Positions 1 to 10,489 of a stretch of 64,000 nucleotides of DNA are shown here, one piece after another. The stretch is from assembly GCA_963931865.1 (NCBI GenBank), contig OZ007510.1:11670013-11734012 (forward strand). The letters run 5' to 3'. The first letter of the stretch is position 1, and every line of letters starts with the position of its first letter. The position numbers and the translations under genes were made by a program. Source of the DNA: Axinella damicornis. Taxonomy: Eukaryota > Porifera > Demospongiae > Axinellida > Axinellidae. Under the pieces are notes generated by a model that was given only the letters and a program-made list of their open reading frames with translations, did no database searches and had not been told where the DNA came from.

Positions 1-190
1 GATTGCACCAGAAATGATCTCAGATGGTCTAAAATTCAAATTTTCCTGGGGGAGGGTCCCCTATGTGGCGCACTTCGTGGTTGACGCGCTATGTGCACCA
101 TTGTCCCACCATGTTTTTATTGCTCAAAGCGCTCTTCTCCGCCTGACCAAACTAAAATTGCTTCGTACGGGCCTGGAAGAGGTGGAGCCA
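1..190 (-). repeat. Interspersed repeat copy, truncated by window edge
   Basis: The reverse complement of this stretch matches 28226-28442 over nearly its whole length. Shared landmarks are a TTTGGTCAGGCGGAGA motif, a GCGCTTTG motif and a CCTCCCCCAGGAAAATTTT motif, followed by a tail ending TTTCTGGTGCAATC. The overlapping short ORFs have no recognisable protein similarity. It looks like a dispersed non-autonomous element (SINE-like or the end of a larger transposon), but its class cannot be decided from two copies. Confidence 0.6.
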
Positions 191-481
191 ATGTTATTAA
201 TAGTGATGAAAAAGAGGAAATAGCCGAAATAGCAGTGAAACGAAGTGCCTTGACTTTAGTCAGGTATGCATAGAGCCGTTTTTTGCTACGTATTTGCTAT
301 TGTTTAAGTCCATTTCAAAGGTTTTTGAGGGTCTATGTGGCACGATTTCAATTTCTTCACTGGACAGATATGGATGACAGACGGACAAAACCGATTGCTT
401 AACCCTGCTTTGCGCATGCGCGCGCAGTGTAATAAACACCATGCACTTCATTTATGGTTTCAGTTGAGGACATTCTATTTC

Positions 482-755
482 ACAAGTAATAAAAAACATT
501 TGAAAATGTAACAGGATGTAGGGATACCAGAAAGGCAAAAAGTAAGGAAACAAGGTAGGGATGATCGCACAAAACAGTGAAGTATACAACCCCCCTACAG
601 AGATCTTTTTCCTATACATGTATAATGACAAAAGATATGTAGGGGGATTGTATACTTCACTGTTTTGTGCGATCATCCCTGCCTTGTTTCCTTACTTTTT
701 GCCGTTCTGGTATCCCTACATCCAGTTACATTTTCAAATGTTTTTTATTACTTGT
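482..755. repeat. Near-perfect long hairpin (palindromic MITE)
   Basis: Two arms of about 125 bp are almost exact reverse complements: 482-610 and about 630-755, with a loop of about 20 bp. The outer ends read ACAAGTAATAAAAAACATTTG and its complement. Because of the symmetry the same peptide start (MIAQNSEVYNPPT) appears on both strands, so those ORFs are not genes. The hairpin sits in the 3' flank of TRIM-NHL copy T1, at a place where other copies (for example near 33230) have no such hairpin, so it is probably an insertion. No clear target-site duplication was found. Confidence 0.8.
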
Positions 756-1942
756 TTATGTCTTTTTTTTAGCAGCAGCGCATGCAATTTGCCATCACAG
801 AGCAGAAGTCGGTGTCCTCACAAGTAGTAGGAGCCCTTGCTTTGGTATATGGACAATATTGACTCCGATATTCGCATTGGCTGAAGAATCAGACCCAAGT
901 CAACCCTTTCTGGATGGATACTAAGGCAGTAATCCCTGTCTGAACTCTGAAGACCATAAATTAGCTATACCAGAAGTAGCAAGATTTATAATATATTGTT
1001 GAGTCTTTAGATAGGAATTCAGCCCTCTCACAGAACACAGTAGGTAGTAACATACATAAATTATACGCAGAGTAACCAGAGTTTAGAATGTACCTTGGTT
1101 TTATGAATTACTTTAATATGTCAACACAACGGCACAAAGACACTTCTAATTCAGCGATCTTGAGTAATAATTACGTTCGTTGCTAAGTGATCGCGCATGC
1201 ATACAAACAAGAAAATGGCGTGACTAAAGAAGCCATAGTTATTGAGTGGCAGCTACAGCCGCCTGGTGAAAACTTGGAGTAGCAAAAAAGCGATGGGACG
1301 TTGCACTGCTCAGTTGAAAATGCTGCTGTTTCGTGTGAAAATCATCGTGAGAGATTGAAGCAATGTTGAGCTAGCTTGTCTGAAGAAAGAAGAAGAAAGA
1401 AGAAAGAAACAATTTGCCCGTTTTGCTAGTGCCTGGTGTGGTACTTTCGCGACGGGTTTTCGCAACGCGAGGAGTCTTGTTGGTCATGAAAACACTCGAA
1501 GATGAACAGTATGTGGGTATAAAGGCTTATAAGTGTACTGTAATAATCTCGGCCAAATGTTTTATTGCAGGAGAGAGAATCATTCAGGTACAGGCACTTA
1601 TATACAGAGAGGAACACCATACACAACGACCAAGGAATGCATTGTCCTACTGCACAACCAAGGAATGACATTGTCCTACTGCACAACAAAGGAATGCACA
1701 GGTGTAATATAGCAATGATAACGACAAGTCCAATTACTAGTCCGATTACTACAGTACCGTTTCTGAGATTTGGAGAGATTCTTTTGTATTAGCATATATT
1801 GCGTGTACGTCGTATCCCTACATACAGAGTCTACCGACTCTAGCTCTGTGATAGTTCCTGATGCAGCAAGACCAATAATCACAATGTATGGGCTCAAAAC
1901 AAAATTCAAATCAATACACTCCAATTAACGTTACTGCACTAT
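756..1942. other. No gene recognised; short tandem repeat at 1622-1700
   Basis: AT-rich sequence with only short ORFs and no family signature that I recognise. A small tandem repeat of about 29 bp (CCAAGGAATG...TTGTCCTACTGCACAA) occurs in roughly three copies at 1622-1700. From about 1858 the sequence (GCAGCAAGACCAATAATCACAATGTATGGGCTC) resumes the conserved 3' flank seen beside other TRIM-NHL copies, so most of this stretch is probably inserted DNA. Confidence 0.5.
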
Positions 1943-1980
1943 TAGCCTCGTTCCCAGGAGAGAGCCTGGGAATGAGGCTA
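1943..1980. mobile_element. Minimal foldback element, TAGCCTC family, 9-bp TSD
   Basis: A 38-bp palindrome with ends TAGCCTCGTTCCCAGG and CCTGGGAATGAGGCTA. The 9-bp sequence CTGCACTAT is directly repeated on both sides (1934-1942 and 1981-1989). It is the smallest member of a family with at least ten copies in this window. Confidence 0.85.
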
Positions 1981-2086
1981 CTGCACTATGTGATGCAATT
2001 GTCACAGCATACATTCAAGTAAACAAGTTGTCTAACTACACTGAAATGGTCACTACATTCTGCAGTATATACATGTAAGTAAGATG

Positions 2087-4327
2087 TCAGAATATCTGGA
2101 CTCGATTGTTGCTACGGTCGGCTACAAAAACAAAGCCATTTGCATCAACTGCTACTCCACGTGGTCCATTGAACTGGCCTTGTGCTTCTCCCTTCACACC
2201 AAACGACTTAAGAAATTTCCCTTCGGAGGAGAACACTGAAACTCTGTGCTGGTGAGGCTCAGCTACATACACCATGTCACCATGTATAGCAATGGAGTAG
2301 GGAGATTGTAACTGTCCAGTTCCAAACTTCTGCAGGAACTGACCATCTGGAGTGAAGGTTTGAATGTGGTGGTTATTGCGATCAGCAACATATATTATGT
2401 TTCCAGTGCTGTCAAATGCTACATCCATAGGGTAGTTGAATTGTCCGTTTTCACTTCCTTTGCTTCCAAAGCTTCTGTGGTGGGTCAGATTTGTTTTGAG
2501 CACTTGTATTCTATCATTGCCCTCATCACTCACGTACAGTTTGCCATTCTTCTTGTTGAAGCCAATGCCAACAGGGCTGTTGAACTGCAGGGGATTGCTG
2601 CCACGTGTGCCGACTGCAGCAGTGAATTTACCTGTTGTGGTAAACTTTTGAATACGGTAGTTGCTGTTATCCACTACATAGATATTGTTAGCATTATCCA
2701 CTGCTACTCCTGTGGGACCGTTGAACTGGCTGTTTGCTGACCCTTTGCTCCCAAACGATCGGATCTTCATCCCCTCTGGAGTGAAGACTGAGACACAGCA
2801 TGCATTATACTCCGCTACTATGATGTGGCCTTCACTATTGGTTGTTAGTCCCCACGGTTCATTCACATTCCCAATAACCCTGATGGGATTCCTGAGTGTT
2901 TGCAGGGGTGGTCCGACTGTCACTGTAAATGGACTGCCCTTTGTACTCTTCCCTTTGATTCTGATGTGTAGCTCATGGTTCCCTCGTGTAGTTGGCTTGT
3001 ACTTGATCATGTATTTGCTTCTATCGGTATCTTTGACTTGACATTCAGCAGTGGTACCATCTTTGCTGCACACCAGTTCAGCAGTAAGGTTTTGGATTGG
3101 TACAGTACACTCTCTGTCATCCTTGTCCCTAGCATGCAGTGTGACTGTTGCTTCCTCTCCGATGGTTGCAGTTTTCAGACCATCTCCAGTGGTATAGCAC
3201 TTCTCAGGGTAGACTGATCGAGCTACTCCAGCAAACTCTTTGCAGGCTTGGAGGAGGTCCAGACTATCATCAGTCACCAACTGGATGTTTGCCTCCTGTT
3301 CTGGAGCTAATGTGCTAGGGTTGAACTCAGCAGCAATCTGCCCAATCTGTTTGAGCACAGGGGTCTTCATCGCTAGAATCTCTCCCTCACTGCCAGTATT
3401 CAGACTTCCCTCCACGTAATCCAGGCAGCTACTGAGCTTGGTCTGGACTAGCTCACACTGATCCCTCTGTGCTGCCAGACCTTTGAGCTTCTGCTGTGTG
3501 AGTCGGTGTAACTGGCCAACGAGCTCCGTTCTCCGTTGCTCAAGGGCTTGGTGCAGGCGGTCAATATGTTTGTGGATGTCGGCTTCAACTGTAATTCTCT
3601 GGTCTTCTATTTCCTTTGTTCTGGTGACCAGTGCCTGGACTGCTTTGTTGACAGTGGCTAGCTGTTGCTTCACTGGCTGCAGACTTGAAACTATCTCCTC
3701 CTTGTGTTTTGGGAAGGTGTCGGTGACCAGGTCATAGTTGTGTCCCTGGTGGAGGCGTATGGTGCAGTCGTTGCATATGAGCTCTCCACAGGTCTCACAG
3801 TAGATCTTGAGGATGTTTTCTGGGTGCTTTGGGCAGTACATGACCTTCTTTGTTGGAGGAACAAGGTTGGCTGCCTCTTTCTGAACAACACTGAGGCTGG
3901 CTATCTGGTGGGTGCTAAATTCTTTCCATTTTTTGTGAAGCTCAGTGCACTTATTGCAGACAAACTGACCACAGTCACGGCAGAATCCTGTCGCTAGAGA
4001 CTCTTCACATTTCTCGCATTGTGTTTTCTGTGGAGCTTTTGCTTTCAATAGCATATCTCGAATCTCAAACAAATGCTCAACGTGGAAATCGGTCTGCAGC
4101 CCTGACACCCCAGTGGGGGGTAGTGGGGTGGTTCGGCGACAGTTTGGGCAGGTTAGGGTGTGTCCATTGCGATCCTGGACCACTAGACGTTCGAGACATT
4201 TCTTGCAGAAGGAATGGAAGCACGGCAGCAGCTTAGCGTTGGTGTAGGTATCGAGGCAGACAGAGCATTCAAGCTGGGTCATGATCCTTTTTAGTGCTTT
4301 CTCAGCGACACTGGGTGGCTCGTCCAT
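2087..4327 (-). CDS. TRIM-NHL protein, copy T1 (RING, two B-boxes, coiled coil, filamin, six NHL)
   Basis: Intact single coding exon of 746 aa. Order seen: C3HC4 RING (Cys21, Cys24, Cys36, His38, Cys41, Cys44, Cys60, Cys63), first B-box about 104-140, second B-box 165-196 (Cys165, His168, Cys177, Cys180, Cys185, Cys188, His193, His196), coiled coil about 205-330, filamin-type Ig domain about 385-485, then six NHL repeats ending RVQIF. This is the TRIM71/LIN-41-like architecture; in that family the RING is a ubiquitin ligase and the NHL propeller binds RNA or proteins. Specific orthology is not claimed, since the gene belongs to a local expansion. The start MDEPPSVAEK was chosen because a splice acceptor (CCCACAG) ends two bases before the ATG and all copies share it; the upstream in-frame ATG would lie in the 5' UTR intron. 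It carries one extra residue (GNIIYVAD) in the fourth blade. Confidence 0.93.
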   Translation of the reverse strand: MDEPPSVAEKALKRIMTQLECSVCLDTYTNAKLLPCFHSFCKKCLERLVVQDRNGHTLTCPNCRRTTPLPPTGVSGLQTDFHVEHLFEIRDMLLKAKAPQKTQCEKCEESLATGFCRDCGQFVCNKCTELHKKWKEFSTHQIASLSVVQKEAANLVPPTKKVMYCPKHPENILKIYCETCGELICNDCTIRLHQGHNYDLVTDTFPKHKEEIVSSLQPVKQQLATVNKAVQALVTRTKEIEDQRITVEADIHKHIDRLHQALEQRRTELVGQLHRLTQQKLKGLAAQRDQCELVQTKLSSCLDYVEGSLNTGSEGEILAMKTPVLKQIGQIAAEFNPSTLAPEQEANIQLVTDDSLDLLQACKEFAGVARSVYPEKCYTTGDGLKTATIGEEATVTLHARDKDDRECTVPIQNLTAELVCSKDGTTAECQVKDTDRSKYMIKYKPTTRGNHELHIRIKGKSTKGSPFTVTVGPPLQTLRNPIRVIGNVNEPWGLTTNSEGHIIVAEYNACCVSVFTPEGMKIRSFGSKGSANSQFNGPTGVAVDNANNIYVVDNSNYRIQKFTTTGKFTAAVGTRGSNPLQFNSPVGIGFNKKNGKLYVSDEGNDRIQVLKTNLTHHRSFGSKGSENGQFNYPMDVAFDSTGNIIYVADRNNHHIQTFTPDGQFLQKFGTGQLQSPYSIAIHGDMVYVAEPHQHRVSVFSSEGKFLKSFGVKGEAQGQFNGPRGVAVDANGFVFVADRSNNRVQIF

Positions 4328-4329
4328 TG

Positions 4330-4670
4330 CTGTGGGAATGGGTACACAGAGTGGATCAATTACAGCACAATACAAACAAACTGAAGACTAATCCATTTTG
4401 GCTATGACAGTCTCGGAACCAGACCCTTGGAAAATTGTAGCTAGGTAGTAGCTAAGATCCAGGAGATCGACTGGGGTGGAAGTGTACTGTGAGCTGGAAT
4501 GCAGGCACACTTACAGTTAGTTAAATAATGCAATGATTATGATTGCATTCTTACTGGAAATACTAACTGCACTACACTAGTAAGTATAGTGAAAAGAGAT
4601 GGGGATCATGCAACCTTGTTTCTGGGAGTGGCCTGAGAATAAAATGATAAATTTACATGGTAGTGCTTAC
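4330..4670 (-). other. 5' UTR intron of T1
   Basis: On the minus strand the exon edge CTTCTATCTG is followed by a strong donor GTAAGC (ends at 4670). The acceptor AG lies at 4331-4330, two bases before the start codon. The same donor and acceptor context recurs in T2, T3 and T5. Predicted intron length is 341 bp. Inferred from splice signals only. Confidence 0.7.
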
Positions 4671-4800
4671 CAGATAGAAGAGGTGGGTAGATCTAGATGC
4701 TGGTATTGTGGCAGACTCTCAGCTGGTGGCAGGTTAGTAAACGTAGACTCGCAGCTGGTAGTACAGAAATACAAACTCTTGGTCACAACTGGCCAGCAAC
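4671..4800 (-). other. Probable 5' UTR exon of T1
   Basis: A block conserved among the copies (around GCAGACTCTCAGCTGGTGGCAGGTT on the plus strand) lies just upstream of the donor. It has no long ORF on the minus strand, so it is best read as a non-coding first exon. The 5' edge is not determined. Confidence 0.6.
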
Positions 4801-4834
4801 TGACCACAGATTTGCCTACTCAGTATGCGTTTTA

Positions 4835-4844
4835 CCTTATTTGG
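4835..4844 (-). promoter_or_regulatory. CArG box (CCAAATAAGG) upstream of T1
   Basis: A perfect CC(A/T)6GG serum-response-factor site on the minus strand, shortly upstream of the first exon. The same ten bases occur in the same position beside T2, T3, T5 and T6. Promoter function is inferred. Confidence 0.5.
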
Positions 4845-5029
4845 CAAAATGGGATTACTATGACTAACCAATGAATTTGATCATCCCGATCCCTGGTGCT
4901 AACATACCTACCTGCACATATTACCATGGAGACATCAATTAGTGTGAATGCCTTGTGCATGCACAACAAGATTACAGAATTTGATGTTTACATAACTTGG
5001 GCGAGCGAAGCTTGTGACATGCACGTGCC

Positions 5030-5096
5030 TAGCCTCGTTCCCAGGCCCCGCCTTTCGTGCAACCGAAAACGGCGCGCGGGCCTGGGAACGAGGCTA
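5030..5096. mobile_element. Foldback element, TAGCCTC family, 9-bp TSD
   Basis: A 67-bp element with ends TAGCCTCGTTCCCAGGCC and GGCCTGGGAACGAGGCTA, flanked by the exact 9-bp direct repeat GCACGTGCC (5021-5029 and 5097-5105). Confidence 0.9.
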
Positions 5097-5440
5097 GCAC
5101 GTGCCAAGACTTTCAGTTTTGACGTACGGTATCTGGAGTAGTATACGGACAATGCGAGATCCTGCAAAATCTACCACTGCGCAAAATCGCAATTGAACTC
5201 GCTAGTAGACTCGCTTCGCTCGCAATTATGCAGACACACATAATTATAAAAGTTACTTGGCTCCGTTATCTACGTGTAGCAGGTACGTGCATGTGTTAGG
5301 CTTGACTGCACTTCTTTCTATGAATGCCTGCACAATGTGTGAGATTCAATTGGTTGAGTACAAGAGTGAGATAGTGAGATAGCACTCGTGACACTCACAC
5401 CCAGTACGTAAGACTTCGTAGGTTTACCGCATACGCACAC

Positions 5441-5449
5441 ACACACACA

Positions 5450-5523
<74 letters not shown>

Positions 5524-5600
5524 GTACACACACACACACGCACACACACATGCACACACATGCACACACACACACGCACACATGCACACATACCCATACA
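5441..5600. repeat. (CA)n microsatellite
   Basis: Long CA/TG dinucleotide tract just before the BTAF1 exon at 5609. Polypeptides of CVCV or HTHT type read from it are artefacts. Confidence 0.95.
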
Positions 5601-5752
5601 CACTCTAGACAAAAGCTGTGAAGCAGTTGAAAGCGAACTATAGACTGATCTTGTCTGGCACCCCCTTTCAGGTAGGTAGGTACACGACAATGAGGATGAG
5701 ACTGATATGCGACATGCATATTGGAAGATGTTTATAGCTATATAAAGACTTT

Positions 5753-5840
5753 CACACACACACACACACATGCACACACACACACATGCACACACACACA
5801 CACACATGCACACACACACACACATGCACACACACACACT
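5753..5840. repeat. (CA)n with CATG interruptions
   Basis: CA-rich microsatellite in the BTAF1 intron between the exon at 5609 and the truncated GTESQFYERF exon. Confidence 0.9.
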
Positions 5841-7269
5841 GTGGGTCTCACAGCGGGAACAGAGAGCCAGTTCTATGAGAGGTTTGGGAAGCCCATCTTG
5901 CTCAGCAGGATGCCAAGTCCTCCTCCAAGGAGGAAGAGGCAGGCACGTGGTACCAAGCTGTTTGGTTTCAGCCGCTAGCCAGGAGTTGCAATGTAACAGC
6001 AGCTAGTTAGTAACTGAGCGCTCGATGTTGCCCTCGATGCTCGTCACCGCCGCAAGCAAGTGCTTGAATTTAGAGGGAAAGTAAGGTAAGTTCTTTATTA
6101 ATTCAACTGTAAGAAGGGGGGTTCGACCGAACCCAACAAACTACGTACCCCTGGATCCGCCACTGAACGGTTGGAAACTAATATAGATTCTGTGATCTTG
6201 GAAGGCAAAATTGTATTACACCTGGTGATCACATTACAGATACATCTGTTGCCAGGATACTCTGCATTTTCTCTGCTTCTTGTCCTGGTAGGTGCAGCTT
6301 TATGAGGACTTTGCAAAGTCTCAGGCAAAGAGGGAGGTGGAGGACAGCCTGGTGGAGGAGGGAGGGGAGAGAGAGGAGGCTCGGCCAACTACCCACGTCT
6401 TCCAGGTGTGTGTGCATGAGGGGATGTGTATGTTTTCAGGGACGTGGAAGTGAGGAGGGAGGGGAGCAGTGACTTAGCATCACAACCTCATGCCAATCAA
6501 TATTATTACACACATGCGCCAGCATACATGCTGCATCCACCAATGCAGAAACAGTACATCCTACCTCTACCCTCCCCACCTCCCATCTTCCTCTCCTTCC
6601 CCCCTCCCTATCAGGCATTGCAGTACCTTCGCAAGGTGTGCAACCATCCCACCCTGGTTGTCACCCCCGACCATCCCCTCTACTCCAAAGTCCAGGAGTA
6701 CCTCAGGAAGAACACAACAGACCTCAAGGACATCAGGCATGCTGCAAAGCTGCAGGCACTCAAGTGAGCATGGATAATTATACAGATGTGACAATACTTG
6801 CATCTAATGCCTCTACGATAGATGGATCAATAGATAGACAGATAGATATAATGTGTCATTTCCCCTCTACACTCAATCTCTCTAGGTCACACCATAATGT
6901 ACTTGCATGAAAGTACGCCACCCCACCAAACCAAATAATTTAGCATCGTGCCTGATTGAATTCCACTGCCATCTCTCACGTGTTTTACTCACTATTTCAT
7001 CTGAGGAAGAACTCGTAAGATCTCTCTTCTCCCAACTGCAGACAACTGCTCCATGACTGTGGTATTGGTGTGGGTGGAGAGGGTGGGGAGGGTGTGACGT
7101 CAGCCGTCAGTCAGCACCGAGCACTGATCTTCTGTCAGCATGCTGAACATCATTGAGAACGACCTCTTCAAGTGAGTGGGTGTGTCTGAATGTGAGGTGG
7201 GAGTGAGTATGTGGGTGGAGTGTGTACAAGCTCTTGAGCAGGCTCAGGGTACATAGTTTGCCTGTGGCA

Positions 7270-7274
<5 letters not shown>

Positions 7275-7311
<37 letters not shown>

Positions 7312-7327
7312 CACACACACACACACA
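7275..7327. repeat. (CA)n microsatellite
   Basis: CA tract that forms the end of the intron directly before the HMPSVTYL exon. In copy C the same tract is split by a mariner-like MITE (23099-24087); in copy E the gypsy element sits in the equivalent tract. Confidence 0.9.
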
Positions 7328-8519
7328 GGACGCACATGCCCTCTGTGACCTACCTCCGACTGGATGGATCAATCATCCCCAGTGGCAGATTAGAGATCGT
7401 CCACAAGTGAGTTCAGGACGTATTGTCTGGTGAACTGTGTGATGAGTTTCAGTTGCCACTGAAGCCTCTTCACCAACTGGTCCCCTTGAATGAACTGGAT
7501 GGGAGTACTGATCAGCCTGCTTCTATGTGTACCGTAACCTGCTGATAATACTACCATTACTTGGGTGTATAGTTGTGACCTTCAAGTACAGTACCATAAT
7601 GAAATTCCCTACACCAAGCTAAGCAATATTTCATCCATAGTTTTATTACCCCATACACGCATGCGCAGCAAAGGGTGGAGTGATTTCTGTGTCTGTCTGT
7701 GGCTGAAAGCGTTCCTATTTCACCCAAACTGTGTCCACTGACTGACATACAGAATGATTTAATTGCAATGTATAAGTTACAAGTGAAAAAAAAAAGAACA
7801 CTTCTACGTACTTCAGAAACGTCCAGTTATGGACCAAAACCACACCTCGATTTCAATATTGTTTACAGTAGGCCAAAATTTATGATGTAGGCTGGGTACA
7901 GCACAGACGGTACGACGCATTGAGCGTTGCTGAATGCAAACAGCGCACGGGGGTAAGTGCTCTACTGGGCACTTCTTGTTGCCCATGCAGTTATATATTG
8001 GCCCATGGTTGGAGCATTGTTATTGGTGTGCATGATGTGTGTGCAGTGACTGTGCGTCAGACGAGAATATCTCTTAGCTACATATGCATCACACACATCA
8101 CATACATGTACACACACCACACTCACACACTTCCCAGGTTCAACGGGGATCCCTCAGTTGACGTTCTCTTGCTGACCACTCACGTGGGGGGTCTGGGTCT
8201 CAACCTCACCGGAGCTGACACTGTCATCTTCTTTGAGCATGACTGGAACCCCATGAAGGACCTGCAGGTGAGGAGGGAGGAGGAGAGGGGAGCTTGGTCT
8301 GGGAGAGGGTGGGGAGATGGGGATGGTATTGGGAAGCCGAGGACGTGTGAGTGTTTATCTTTGTGCTTGCTGCAGGCAATGGATAGGGCTCACCGGATTG
8401 GTCAGAAGAGGGTGGTGAATGTGTACAGCCTCATCACCAAAGGAACACTGGAGGAGAAGATTATGAGGTGAGGATTGTGGGGGGGTGAAGAGGTGGGGGT
8501 GGGTGGACAGATTTAGGAG

Positions 8520-8543
8520 TGGGGGGGGGGGGGGGGGGGGGGG
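8520..8543. repeat. Poly-G tract
   Basis: An almost pure G run in the BTAF1 intron after the [10 protein letters not shown] exon. A longer version is at 50422-50452 in copy E. Confidence 0.9.
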
Positions 8544-8701
8544 AGTTAAAGGTGACTAAGGCGGTGTCTATACAGATGGCAGTGTCTATTCATTGAGCCA
8601 CAAATTTCCCAACTACATCCCCAAACTCGAAACTCATAATTAGGTCTCCGTTTCCATGATTCAAACCAAATTTCTATTTGTACGGACTCAAGTTGGATAA
8701 C

Positions 8702-8705
8702 ACAT

Positions 8706-8736
<31 letters not shown>
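8702..8736. repeat. (CA)n microsatellite
   Basis: CA tract immediately upstream of the LQKFK exon acceptor CGTCAG. Confidence 0.9.
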
Positions 8737-8739
<3 letters not shown>

Positions 8740-9499
8740 GCCTCCAGAAGTTCAAACTGAACATCAATTGCCAACACGGTGATCAGCCAGGAGAACAGCA
8801 GCCTCCTCTCCATGAACACATCCGAGCTACTTGACCTCTTCCAGCTCAGCTAGGCCAGCAAGGGAGGCAGGTTGGAGCTGGTACGTATTGGTGGAGGTAG
8901 CCTGTGAGTGAGCATGGTGCAGGGAGTGAGGATATCACTTCTGTCTGTGTACATAATTATGTCATTGTGATAGACATCTCTCACATCCTAAATTGAGTAC
9001 CCCCCAGACCCTACACAGGGGTGCATTGCACACCAGCCTAGTACCGTCAAAACTTTTCAGCTTCTGCATAAGCTATATTTTGCCTGACCAAAGCTCAAAT
9101 ACTTCCGTCGCCCCTGCTTGTACATGTGTGAAAGTGCGTACTAATGTGTTCATGTTTAAAATACCCCCTCTGGGAATGCATCTGATCATTCTCATTCAGC
9201 AAATATCGGTCCGGCAGTTGCCAGCTCAGGTCTGCTGGACGTGTTCCACTGCCTATGACAATTAAGTGCCAACACTATAATCAAATGAACACACCATGTA
9301 TACTCACTCACTCATACATGACTCAAACTCACACACACTCACTCAGGGAGGGGGTGCTGGCAGGGCCTCCAGGGATGGTCGAGAGAGCACAAAGAACATT
9401 CTGGAGAACATGCCAGAGCTGTGGGATGAGGAGCTGTACAAGAGTGAATGCGACCTCTCCAACTTCATGCAGTCACTGGCCACCTCTAACAAGAACTGA

Positions 9500-10032
9500 A
9501 TCACTGAACTGTGACAGTTACATGCACTGTTGCATGATGATGTTTGATCAGCGTAGGATCACACTGCAATGACCATCATACAAAATAGACAATTAATATT
9601 CATAATTGAAGATGAAATTCCAGATTTCTGTTGCTATTGCAACAAGTACATGTATTATATCAATGTGGATTGCTAAAGAGTGTACAGGACTAGCCTCATT
9701 CCCAGGCTGCATGGGAACGAGGACCTAGCTGAAGTTGCTGCACAATTTATTGTACTTTGAAGTTGGGGCTTGGAGGTGCATGCACACTCACCTCAATTGT
9801 GCTTACACAGGAACCCCTTATTGTTTTGCAGTGGGAGCCTGGGTTAGTGGTCCCATCATACACTTGCAGTCAATATTCAGTAATCTACAGGCTGGGTGGC
9901 ACAGTCAGGATACTTGGTTTGTATAACTCAGTAAACTGTACATGTACATAATTATTATAAGCACACCACTTCATGCTCTTTGCTGTTTACATAGTGCTCA
10001 TGTTGTTTTCTTCCCAGCATCTGCATCCCCAG
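9500..10032. other. BTAF1 3' flank; no gene seen
   Basis: Sequence after the BTAF1 stop codon, with a degenerate TAGCCTCATTCCCAGG half-element near 9690. The block is homologous to 50860-51200 in copy E2, which shows that the join of the BTAF1 3' end to the following rearranged exon predates that duplication. Confidence 0.6.
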
Positions 10033-10185
10033 TTGGGAGTGGAGAGTACCCCAGAAATGCCCTCCCTGGCAGAGCAGAGGGGGAGACAGAGACAGTTCCT
10101 GGAGCAGCTCCTGGACACCAGCAAACTGGAGAACTATACTGTCCCCATCCCCGCCATCAAGGCAGACCTCTGGAAGTACCGAGAA
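10033..10185 (+). pseudogene. BTAF1: Out-of-order BTAF1 exon (LGVESTPEMPSLAEQRG), donor lost
   Basis: Encodes the segment before the ATPase core (FLEQLLDTSKLENY...KADLWKYRE). In BTAF1 this exon follows the VSPEGILESVG exon, but here it precedes the middle exons of copy B. The normal end KYQQ|GTGAG has been replaced by CCGAGAAAC, so the splice donor is gone. A three-base insertion gives IPAIKAD instead of IPIKAD. Confidence 0.8.
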
Positions 10186-10458
10186 ACTACCATTGTACGT
10201 ACATGCACAATCTGTATATGAAGTGCAATGTCAACCTTCATGGTAGAGTTGGAAATGTACTTCCGTCTGGTGCAACACGGTATAGATAGATAGATAAATA
10301 CGTACATACAGCATCAGGCTCCAATAGGCCCATGTGACAGACAATACAAAGCACAACTCAATTGCACACTCAGAAAAGCAGATACATACTCTGACTTTAA
10401 TCTCTCAGGTTATTTCTGTTGAGACATCAGCATGCACATGCAGGCCTCCTCCCTGTTT

Positions 10459-10460
<2 letters not shown>

Positions 10461-10489
<29 letters not shown>

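Larger units (their letters stand above)
5609..9499 (+). pseudogene. BTAF1: BTAF1 copy A: C-terminal helicase half, broken
   Basis: Exons of the Swi2/Snf2 ATPase BTAF1/Mot1 in native order: 5609-5671 (KAVKQLKANYRLILSGTPFQ), remnant 5845-5945 ([15 protein letters not shown], 5' part lost), 6292-6405 (VQLYEDFAKSQ), 6615-6763 (ALQYLRKVCNHP), 7042-7172 (QLLHDCGIG), 7329-7406 (HMPSVTYLRLDGS, motif V region), 8138-8267 ([20 protein letters not shown]), 8376-8467 ([12 protein letters not shown], motif VI), 8741-8880 (LQKFKLN) and final exon 9347-9499 (KNILENMPELWDEELYK...stop). Damage: the exon encoding EALHRQVLPFLLRRMKEDVL is absent, 8 bases are lost before the HAEHH segment at 7140, and there is an insertion at 8763 and a TAG at 8849-8851. 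This is the only copy in the window that keeps the authentic BTAF1 C-terminus. Confidence 0.85.

Noticed and set aside
1436..1792. Short ORFs around a 29-bp tandem repeat
   Set aside because: Low-complexity overlap on both strands with no recognisable product.
2360..4236. Plus-strand ORFs antisense to T1 (and the same in T2, T3, T5, T6)
   Set aside because: They recur in every copy only because the TRIM coding sequence is conserved; none has a recognisable domain.
4328..4375. Upstream in-frame ATG extending T1 by 16 aa (similar in T2 and T5)
   Set aside because: It lies in the predicted 5' intron; T3 lacks an upstream ATG, and the acceptor two bases before MDEPP decides the start.
5318..5837. 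133-137 aa ORFs made of CV repeats
   Set aside because: Translations of the (CA)n microsatellite, also at 12209-12826, 18677-18901 and 61367-61934.
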